The notes beneath the pieces are model-generated. The model had not been told where the DNA came from. It searched no databases and saw only the letters and a list, made by a program, of their open reading frames with translations. The position numbers and the translations under genes are program-made. Shown here in pieces: positions 12,160 to 24,100 of a stretch of 64,000 bases of DNA (position 1 is the first letter of the stretch; each line of letters opens with the position of its first letter). Source of the DNA: Lytechinus pictus (taxonomy: Eukaryota > Echinodermata > Echinoidea > Temnopleuroida > Toxopneustidae); the NCBI RefSeq assembly GCF_037042905.1, contig NC_087257.1, forward strand, positions 18,348,501 to 18,412,500, given 5' to 3'.

Positions 12160-15100
12160 CTGTAATGAAACATACAAATTACAATAACAAAAAATATAAC
12201 AATTTTTAATTTAAGACACAAAATCTAAATCCTTGAATGGAAAGAAGCTGCCATACAGACAGTCATTCTTTATCATATTATCACTAATGGTAATATGCAT
12301 GTTTTGTTCTATGTGAAATTTTGGTTTGATGACATTTCCTCGGGATTCCGTTTCCAAAGTGGTATACCACAGGATGATAAAGTAGGATATTGTTGAAATG
12401 ACAGAATTCAAGTACAAGCAATGGCAAGGTACAAAAAAGGCAGGGCACACAAAAAAGTTCAATACACAATATTAACAAGAGCCAGGTTTTGAAGGATCAA
12501 ATAAACTAATGGAAAACACACTATACAGGGATGAAAATAAATTATGAGTATATGATCACATCAGTCAAAACAACATGCTATTCAAGTATCCCAATCAGGC
12601 AAGATTTTCTTTTATTTTTTTTTTATTATTTTTTTTTTGGGGGGGGGATACTTTTCATTAACTACTGCCTAAATCTGCAACACTTGATAAGCTTTAACAT
12701 GAAGGTGAATGGGGATTTTCCAGGGGTCTTAAAATACTTTGAGTTTTTTATAAATTTTTTCTTAAGCATTTTGGGGGCAACATTGCCCCCAAACCTCTAC
12801 TTCATTTCTTCTCTGCTTCCTATGCTCCCATCACAGGGTTCCCACAGAAATTTGAAAACAGAATTCCTTGACTTTTCCATGACTAAATTGCTGCTTTCCA
12901 TGACTTTCTGTGATATCCCGGGAGTTACTGTATGTAGAATTTGGGATGTCACACAACTGGGAAAACTGGAAATCATGAACACCAATTAAAATAGCAGAGT
13001 ATGATCACAGAGTATGATAGTTGCGAGACACGACAAACTGGAAAGCTGCCATAGCCAAGAGGTAAATGCCATTCCATGACTTTTCACAAATTTTCCTAAT
13101 TCCCTGACTTTTCCCCGACTTTCCATGACCAAAATATTCTCCAGGATTTTCCATGACTGTGGAGAACCTGCATCAAGAACATTTCAGTTTGCTAGGGATA
13201 GGCCAGAAACATATTTACATAATCAACTTCCACAGCAAGCCTTTAATTTCATTCCATCATCCATGTCAGGCTATGCATGCAAGACGGTATAAATCCAGAG
13301 GTTCTGAGGTATTCTTATTTCATGAGGAGTCAGTGACTGTGCCATGGACCAGTGATGGCCCAGTGGTAGAGTAACCGCCTAGGCTAGCAATCAGTAGAAG
13401 AGAGGTTCAAATCCTGCTGGTTCCAAAAATTTTCCGACTTTACTTTCTGATCAAACATTCGACCTAATGTTCTGGGTGCAAGTGTGAAGTGTTATTCAAC
13501 TTCCCTAGCTGGACTTTAATTTCAGTGGAGCATTGTGGCCCAGTGGATTAGTCTTCAGACTTTGAAACAGAGGGTCGTGGGTTCGAATCCCAGCCATGGC
13601 GTAATTTCCTTCAGCAAGAAACTCATCCACATTGTGCTGCACTCAACCCAGGTGAGGTGAATGGGTACCTGGCAGGAATTTATTCCTTGAAATGCAGAGC
13701 GCGTAAAAACTGCTTGAGCTACAGCCAGGTTAATAATATCCAAGTCCTTTGAAAGCATATAGAGACGTTATTCATGTGTTATGCGCTATACAAGAACTGA
13801 CAATTATTATTACATTTTACAGTCCAAATAAATGGGTAGCAATCACTGAAATATGTTATATTATAGCTACAGACACATCAACAAAACGAATCCATGATAA
13901 GTCATTTGAAATCATTTAATAGCTTTGATCAGACTGGAGTCGGTTTTGTGGTAAATTACCAATCCGTCTCCTGCCAACTCGTCCACTCACCACATAGTCT
14001 ACTTCCATTTTAAATAGTCTAATACCAATCCGTCCATTAACATTTCATCTAACAACCATTTGATCCAATTATCACTTTGTGTAATCACCAGTACGTCTAT
14101 GACCATTTCATCTCATAACCAGTTGGTCTAATACCCATTTAATTTTCATTTTCATTTTTGCACAATTAACACTTGGTCCAATTAGACCAAATGGTATATG
14201 GACTAAATGGCTATTGGACCAACAGGATATTTGACAAAATGGTGAGTGGACGAATTGGCAATTAGACCATGTGGATATTGGACGAATTGATGGTAGACCA
14301 AATGATAGTAGACGAGTTGGCAAATGGACGAATTGGCATCAGATCAATTGGAAATAAACCAGTTTCATAGGTGGGACTGTAGCGTTACAATAGAATAGCA
14401 GGCAGCAAGATTTTTAATAGGGAGTTTTACCTGGACAATGCGAATCAAGAATATAGAAAAACGTCAAATGCCCTTCATATCAAAGAACAGCCGAGAAGTC
14501 TTTGTCGAATGCATTTTTGATACATTTACTGTGTTCTTGAATGCGTTGGGCGTCCCTGTGTGAAAACTCCCTCAAGGTTCTACACAATCACTCTGATTAA
14601 AATCCAGTTCTACAATGCTAGAATGAACCACAACTCTGGATCAGTTCTTGTCACACATTTTCATGCAGACAGGCTAAAGCATTGTTTCTTTACATTGCAC
14701 AAATGATGCAATTAAGGATTTATAAACAGCCACAACTCACAAGTCATTGATGCTCGTTATATTTTATAAACACATCTCACCTGTATTGCTAATGGTACCT
14801 GTAACACTGAAGCTATGAAAGAAAGTAATAAAGATATTACGAGTTGAGGTAGCATACAGGACCCCCAACACCAAATTTGTTCCTTCCAATGTACAGGACT
14901 GCATAAATTATAATTTGCTATTGAAAGGTACGAGATTCATATTTGGAGAATATGATTTAACCGGCTAAAGCTCTTCTTTACCCCATCATCTGTACGAGTA
15001 AAATTAGCGAGTTATCAATGAGCTACTAGCAACTGGTGGTATAGAGCAACACCTGAGGCCCGTTTCATAAAGGACTTGCAACTGTTGTAACTTTGCCATT

Positions 15101-18100
15101 ATGGCAACTACCATGGCAACCTCAATTCTGATTGGCTGCTGAGCCCTGTTGTCATTATGACAAAGTTACAACAGTTGCAAGTCCTTTATGACCCCCTGAT
15201 GGTCAACCACCTGTATAGAAGGACCACTTAGATAGAGACCACTAGTTTGGTTTCCCCTGAAAAGTATTTGCTATTGAAACAAGGACCCGGCATGGTAGCT
15301 CAGTGGTAGAGCGCCCCCTCATGAACGGGAGGTCACGGGTTCGATTTAAGTCAAAACAAAGAATTTCAAGGGTCCTTCAGCCTTCTTGTCACACGCTAGG
15401 AATGTGAGAATGGAGAAGGGTCATGATAATTGTGCAGTGTAATTGTACTGTATAGAAGACGTCACCCCATTGGTCAGATCATGCGCACGGGACGGGCATT
15501 ACCGTGTTTCCATCACTCAGATTGCGCGTTGCATATCATGTGCGTGACGGCATTAAAGTGCGACTCTAAGTCATACTTAAATCTTTGTGAAACACCCCCC
15601 TGGTCACAGTACATGGACTATACCACTATAAAAATAGGGATGTTTCCTTACCTCTGCTGGTGAGGGTTCCATAATGGGTAACTCTGTGATCTCTGGTGAC
15701 TGATAATGGTGAGCCTGCTGGTAGATGACCTCATGGCTATGGGGTTGGGGAGGGCTGGGATAGATGGGGGAGACTGGAAGCATGCTGCCATTCACCGCTG
15801 CGGCAGGAGGGGCCTGAGGAAATGAGAATAAAGGTGATAGGTCACAGAGATTTAAGCATGACTTACAGTCAATATTAGAAGCCAAAAGACACTGTTAGTC
15901 AATGTTGTAGCTATATTCTTGTCTGCTACAAAGATATTGATACATATTTTGCTAAACATGACAGGCAAGCATTTGGTAGTCATACTTTGTGCCTATAGAT
16001 ATAAAAATAATAATAAGCATAATATGCAACATTTATATATAACTTTAGTACAAATGTTTCTAAGCGCTGGATACTATCACCCCGGTTGCTAATCAGGTCA
16101 GCAACCATACCTGCGAAAAATACTTGGAGATAAGGAGAACACCACAAAAGTAATTTATGTCTGATCCCCCCATTTTTTTAATTCTTATTTTACTTCATTT
16201 ACTAAATTTAGGCAATAATATCCTGTAAGCATTGCAGCTTTTCAGGTCCCTGTCTTACAAACAACGTTCTCGCTACCACGCGTCACGGTTGGCGGGCGCC
16301 GCCAACCCTGAAAACTTTCAGAGCAAATCCGCCAACCGTGAACTTCCCCGACAACCGTGGCCGACAACTGTCAAACAGGCCTAGATCTATACAAAAAACT
16401 GAATAATATATTTAAAAAAAAACAATCTGCTTTCAGATCCTAAAATAAACTTGTCGATTATTTCGTCCACGATTTCTTCCCAGGATTTCTTTGACTCGCT
16501 ACTAATCTGTATACGATACGACCTCGACTCGAGGCCCGTAGGAAGCGCGAAGACGTTTACCTCGATTTGCGTATCGCATTGCTCACATTATTTACGGTAC
16601 TGGTACGTCTTTAAAATGGTAGTAAATACCGGTACGCTAAAAAATAAAGTGAGGGGAGAGGGGTACCATGGGTTACTGGGTTGGGCAATGTAATTTAGAT
16701 GCTACGAATTTCAGTTGATATTGTCACTTATTTTGTCAAAAGTAAAGTGTCTCAAAAATAACACAAAAATTCGATCGAAACTTAGTTTCATCTCGTCCCA
16801 GGCCCCAGCCTTGTATAGCTACATCTACATGAATTCATTGAATGCATTTCTGATGACACTGCCGTAGAGCGAATTGAGAAAATTATTAAAAGATCACGTT
16901 AATAATGTCCAACTCATTTACTTACAGCAAAATGATTTATTCACATTTATATTCCGATTTTACTCCATAATTTCCAAAGCCTTGATCTCTACATCGATCT
17001 TTTGAAAGTGTTGATTAATTTCGCGACGGTGTGTCTACCAAGTTCTGTGTCACTGCACTCGCGCTCGCCCACGGCCACATAAATACAAATCGCACATGGC
17101 ATCAAAATCCTTGATCCGCGTCTTCCAAAATTAGATGGGATCCAAAACTGATTTAATTTGAATGTTTTTTTTTTATTTTCAGATATTCATTGAATCTGTT
17201 ATATTTTTCATAAGTAATAATCCTTATTAATATTATTCACACTTTTTATCATATTACGACTCATTTTTTAATGTGAGTTATACGTAGTGTATTTTCATTT
17301 GTATTGTTCTTTATTACTCTTTGCCTGCCAATTAAATAATGAACGGTCCTGAGAATTTTTTTTAGTCATCACAGTGAATCACTAGCGTACCTACGGGGGG
17401 CGGCAGACTGCCCCCCCCCCCCCCCCGCCCCCTGACGAGTCATAACTGATCCCTGGCCGCTCCTTTGTTTTTTCTGGTACGAAATCCTTTATTTGTGGTT
17501 GAAAACCTTTTTTTTGCTTGTCAATTTTTTTGGCGGACGAATTTGCCCCCCCCCCCCCTGTGGAAAATCCTAGGTACGCCACTGCAGTGAATGCTTCATG
17601 ACTTTGTTGTACAATTGCATAACAACTCCCGGTAACAACTACGATTTAAAATGAAATATTATTTGAAATTAATTTGTGTAAATGATAAAGAGAATAATGG
17701 GAGGTGGTCGTGGGCAATGTAAATGAAAACGATGGGATGTTTGTGACTTCGTGGGGGAGGGGATTGGCGAAAAGAAGTCCATGTTCGGAGCGAATGAAAT
17801 TAATATTCATTTAAGGATGTGTCTTCTGTGATTGTGACTGCATAATCTTTATAAAGTGGAATTGACAATTCATTCACAGATATTCATTTCAGGGGCCGCG
17901 GAAACAAGGGGGGGGGCTGGGTGGGTGTCAGCCCCTTCCCCCTCCCCCACTTTTTTTCCCAAAACCGTGTACAAAAACATAAAGTGGACCACCAGATTGT
18001 GTTTTTTGCATGGTCAGCCCCCCCCCCCTTTCAAGACCTTTCCGCGGCCCCTGCATTTCAAGTACGAATTATTGAAGTTGATATATGTGAACGTTTTTAA

Positions 18101-21100
18101 TAGAGGATTATGTATTTCGTTTGTTCACGCCCACATGAGTTGCTAGTATAATTTGAATATCGTTGGATGAATTTTTCAATTTCACTTATGTCTTTATATG
18201 TCTTATATCGGAATTGTGTTTCATATTGAGTTATCTGGGTTATCTTTACAACGTCGTTAGCCTAATTAGGCCTACTGCGAGTGGATATGTATGAAAAGGA
18301 TTGGAATGTGAACGAGACGCCCCAAAGCCGATGCCACGTGATCTAATTAGTATTCACTTTCTGGGTTGAGCCAATCATTGTGCTTGAAAACGGGTTTCCC
18401 CAAATTCCTGCCCTTGGAATGTACGTGTGCCATGTGCGTGACCTGTTTACCTGTTGTTTGAATGCGAATCAGCTGGTTTCGTCACCTCAAATATTCTTCA
18501 TGTTGTTTACGCTGGATGGGGGCTTTAAAATTAAGAAGATCTTTCTGACTTTTTTTGTCATTTTTAATAATCTGTTCATGAATTTCTGTAACTTAAAAAC
18601 TGATGCAATTTATTGAATCACGTACCTCGATCTTCCCACTCATGGTGCAAGAAAATATTTTTGAAATTCAAAATCGCCAAAATATACATTTAAAGAAAGG
18701 TTATTCAGCCGTCATCATCAGTAGTAGTATAGACATGTCTATAAATATGCATTCGCTTCGAATATTGACTTCTTCACCATGCAATCCCGCACACGTACGA
18801 TTAACATCCCCTTGTCATTGTCCACGCCACGACCCCTCCCCTTTCGCTCTCTCCCTTCGACCATCCTAGCTACAACCCCTCCCCCCCCCTCCTCTCTTTC
18901 AAACACGCTGTATTTGTAGGCCTACATAGTACATTATTTAAAAATAGAAATCTGCTTTCCTGTCAATTAAACTTTACTTTCAAAACATTTTAAATCGCAA
19001 TTAATTATAATAAGAACAAAATCGTAATATTAATGTATTATTAATGACTAAAAATGTTTCTCCCACTGGTGATGGGCACATTCATTATTTTAAAGGTGAG
19101 TATAGAACAATACAAATGAACATAGCAATAATTGACAGCATGATAAACGAATCTTGATTGGATATTATTAGTATAAACATCATCAACAGAAGTCTTATGA
19201 GGGTTATAGTTTCATTGAGTATCTGAAAATAAAACAAACATGCAAATTATATAAGTTGGAGACCCCGTCTCATGAATAACGATGTCCATTATTTGGAAGA
19301 CTCAGAAGTTTTCTTCCGAGGCTTCCAAATAAAGTCGGAACAATCTTTGGATTTAGCAAGGGCGTGGTGCGGCGCGGCGCAAGCTCAAAGGGCTACGCAT
19401 GCGATCGTAGATGAAGTCGGTCATTGACACACATTCACAAAATTACTCGCACTTTTTGAGGACGTAGCGATCTAGACATTGGAAAGTATGGAGTACATTT
19501 ATCAATTTTATCGATGTGAATAAATCTTTAAACTGTAAGTATAAAATGAGATTGAATTTAAATCATTTCTTTGACCTTTTTCATCAGTACTTGCCTTTCT
19601 GCTTCAATCGCAATTCACGCAACCGTTACGGCTGTGTGGCCGCGCTGGAGCATTAAATAGACATGAAAGTGGTGCATTTAGCAGCAATCTAAGCTCGTCG
19701 ATATTGATGTTTTCGATAGCTACCGCGCTCCGCGCGGGAGGGGGGACACCCCCCCTCCCGAACCCTCCCCCCGTGCGTGCTTCGCACGCACCAAGGCCGC
19801 TGCGCGGCTTGCGTTGCTTCGCGCCGCCAAGCGTCAGAATGAACCTGGCGAGAACGTTGCTTACAAAGAGTTACGATTAATCCGCTCAATCTCAACTTTA
19901 TGGAAATTCATCCACACCATAATTTTTTTACAGGAATTTGCACAATCTACTTGGTAAACAAAGAGAATCACACTGAATCTTCAAGAGAACGATGAATGTA
20001 TGAATGTACATCATATCTAGAAAATATTTTTTCACAAACATGCATTTTAGATGTTGACGTTGCTGGCCGTCCATAGTTGTGATTGATTGGATCAATCGTA
20101 AGTCTTTGAAAGACGGGGCCCAGAGGATCTAGGTAACAGAAAAATTATATCAGGAACGTCCCACTTATTAACAGGGATTTGCATGTACATATTTGATTGC
20201 ATTGTCCAATATCATTGTTTTTACCTGTGCTGGAACCCATCTCCACTGCGTCTGATACTGCGGTGCAGTCTGAATAAGAAACAGAACAAAAATCATGATT
20301 AAAGTGGTGCTTTATACACTGGTTGAAGACAGATGCCCATATTCTGTATTATATTCAGATATGACTTAACACTTGGTGTAATGTTGAGGTTCAACTATGG
20401 AGGGCCAAACGTGACACAGATCCTTGTCACTAGATTATCAATTTATATCATCACATTTGGCAATCAAAGCATGGCAAAACATTTTGAAATTATATAGATA
20501 CAATAGTGTTCTTCAGCATAAAATAAATTATGGAAAATATCCCATCAATAAACTCATGAGAGGCATATGTAAACAAATATTTGACATTTATAGCTTCCAT
20601 AACTTGAGCACAGACTTAAAGGGGAAGTCCACCCTGACAAAAACATTATTGTAAAAATAGCGGAAAAAAAGTAAAAATATTGCCGAAGGTTTTAGGAAAA
20701 TCCACCAAGAAAAAAAAAAAATATTAGGATTTTAATTATTTGATTTGTGACGTCATATGTGAGCAGCTTTACTACATATCGTATGGTAAAAGATCAATGA
20801 AATGTAATTTTCTCAGAAAATTGAAAATGGTTTTTACTGTACCATCAGTATAGACAATAGACAAGTCATTTCACACCCGTTTCAAACAAGAAAACAAAAA
20901 TAGGTCATCACAAACCATTAAAAAATTGAAGTTTATACATTTTATATTACATAACATATGGGGCAGCTGCTCGTTTATGACGTCACAAATCAAAAACTTT
21001 AAATTCTAATTACTTTCTTAACATTTAATGGATTTTCCTCAAACCATCAATATTTTTCATCACTTTTTTTGCTATTTTTACACAAACTTTTCTTCAGGGT

Positions 21101-24100
21101 GAACTTCCCCTTTTAAACCGTAGGTTACGCAAAACCTGTGTTAAAAATACATGCCACAGTCTTTGCCCAACTAAACATCAACAAATTTTATGCCATAAAA
21201 CCCTTAACACAGGAAAGAAAAATTTAATTAAGTGGGAAAAAATTACTGCCCTAGAAATGCTGGTCCAGAACTGCACATCAACAAATTTGTGTATTACACC
21301 AATTGACACAGAGAGGGAAATAATCAACTATCAACTACTTCAAAGGTATGAATACAATACTTCAAAGTCCCATTTTACAAAGAAACATGATTGATCTGAT
21401 CAATTTTTCACTGTATGGAAATCCATTAACGTCATTAATTTTTGTATGGGAAATTAGTAAAATTTCCCTTTGGAAACAAAAAAGAGTGCACTACATTGTC
21501 AAGACGACAATGGATGTATAAACACACATCATATATAGAAAACATTTTGAAAACACATGCATTTGAGATGTTGATGGCTTTCCATAGTTGTGGTTGCTGA
21601 GATAGATCAGTTACAACTCTTTGTAAGACTGGGCCCAGTTATGCTAGTAGAACAAGTGCAGAATATAAATCAGTTCACGTACCTGTCTGACTGGCTGTGG
21701 CTGTTGGAAGGCAAACTGTTGATGCTGATTCGTCATGTAATGCTGCGGACCGGGAGGGGGCAGCATGAATGGGACGGTGTATGGTGCATACTGGGGCTGT
21801 AGGAGAAAACAAACAATTTAGAATGGATACATTTCTTGTGGAAGTACTACGAACACTAACTTTGATCTGCAAAATGTGCAATGGATCGACCCATGGTCCA
21901 AAATATGAACTGTCTGCCCACCCCAACCATACGGCGATTGATTTACACCGGCGTAAAACAATGGAGGGGTTATGAACAGTATACATGTATGTGATTTTGA
22001 CACATACATGTACATCTCACTATTAAAGTAATGCAATATACCATGCCATACTTCAACAAAAACAACTCAAGGGGAGCCTTTCATCAACATTTTTGTCCGA
22101 CAAGTTGTCATATCTGACAAATTTCCTCCATTATTTGCTGAGAGGCACTGTTACTATGGAAACTGTCAGATAAAAACAGGACTTGCTGAATAAAACGTCT
22201 GACAAATCCTTTCATGAAACATTCCCAAGTGTTCGTTGCCTCACGTCTGAACAACCCTAATATCAAGAGGTAATTTTCCAAATGGTGGGAAAATTAGTAT
22301 TTATTCAAAGGAAGCACTCTTATCACCATATAATACCCATGTTTAAACAACCCTTATTATGAGGTAATTTCCAAACTTGTGATTTCTTCTTTCTGATTCA
22401 CAGAGCATTTTTGGTTGAGCACTCTTTGCTATTCAAAGCCAAAAGGTCAAAGGTCACCAAAGGTCAAAGGCGGGAAAACATTACCTGTGTCTGCTGTGGA
22501 TGGTGGTGGGTAGCTATCGTTGTCTGAACCGGATGGCTGGCCGACTGTACATCACCGCCGGGGTTGAAGTACGCAACTCCATTATGGTATGTATAGCTGT
22601 ATGCACCGCTCGGTGAGTGGAACACCATCCCACTTGGAATAAGGGCTGGATCTGCAAGTTGATCAGAAGAAATGTTCACAGAATTTCAGCGGGGGGGGGG
22701 GGGGGGGAGGTAGGGTGGATTAAGATTAAACTAGGAAGACATACTTTGAAATCATAACGAGATATTGCATAGAAAGGAAACACACGAAAATTTCCCATTG
22801 AAAACATGGATGCACCATCAAAAATTGCTATCTCAACCATCAACACCACTATCATCATCATCATCATCATCACTACCATTATCATCATCACTACTATTAT
22901 CATCATCATGATAATCATCACCATTATCATCATCACTACCATTATCATCATCACCATCATCATAATCATGATCATCATCACCATCATCATCATCATCACC
23001 ATCATCACCATCATACCATCATCATCACCATCATCACCATCATCATCATCATCATCATCACCATCACCACCATCATCATCCTATGAAATTGGCTCCTGCG
23101 ACAAAACCCACATATTATTAAGCCAAACATACACCCAAACTTCAAACTTTCATCCTTATTCTAAACTTAAAACCCTATCACAGTCCTAACCTTCACATTA
23201 TGTCTTCGAGATATTTAAAAGCTGAGGAGCGATTGTCGTAGGAGCAAATATCTTGTTACCTATCTAACATCACCCAAGAAAGTAATGCATTCTTTAATGC
23301 TTGACAACTTTTTATCATTACAATACTGAGCCAGTTCGAAAAGTATTATCAATGCAAATGTCCAGTCACTACATCATATCTAAAAAATTATCATATAAAT
23401 ATTAAAAACAGACGAATTCAAGCTGCCTATTAAACAGTTTGCCAAGCACATTACAAGGGCAACATGCAGTAAAATCTACTCTAAAAAAAAATGCAATAAA
23501 AATGCTGTAACTCACCCACATCTTTGGGGTATTTGATAGGCTGAAAATGAATGAAAACGGTGAAAAACTTGTAAACAAACTAATCTGCAAAGACAGAAAT
23601 TTCTTTAAAGCAGGAAAAATAACAAATTTCAAAAGAGGTCTATCTACAGAATAGTACTTAAAGTAACTTGTATTTGGGCTTATAAAGCATTTTCAGGAGC
23701 AAACATGATCTTAAGTTTCAGTTTTAAAGTTCATGAAAGTCGAAAAACTGCATTACATTCAAAGCAAACAAGAACAAATTTCACAGAGTCCAAATTACGG
23801 TTCTGGAAGATATGACATTTTCAATTTTCAAAACATATTTCAGAGTCAAAAGAAATTGTATCAACATATTGTTTACGAGTGCAACAAAGATACAACTTTT
23901 GAAGAAAAACTAGAACAGTGGAATAGCAAATTGACACGAAATCATGAAAACAATGCTTCAAGGGCAAAGACAAGACTATAAAGAAGAGGGCACTAAAACA
24001 TGAAAATAAACGTGAGTGATGGAGAGCTAAAAGAAACGTGCATACCTAAAATCATGCAACAAATCTATTTAAAAGAACCTCAAAATTGCACAGTCCTCAC

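Noticed and set aside
11730..12165. Plus-strand ORFs of 71 and 125 codons
   Set aside because: Antisense shadows of boule exon 11, whose minus-strand frame is supported by splicing phase and homology of the gene.
12531..12989. 152-codon plus-strand ORF
   Set aside because: Crosses a T/G homopolymer run and enters the hAT-like MITE at 12834; composition is not coding-like.
19700..19850. Bacterial-type contamination suggested by GC-rich sequence
   Set aside because: Only about 150 bp, made of hairpins and embedded in AT-rich DNA with continuous repeats on both sides; more likely a repeat fragment.
22676..23189. Ile/Thr- and Met-rich ORFs on both strands
   Set aside because: Produced by the ATC triplet array in boule intron 6.
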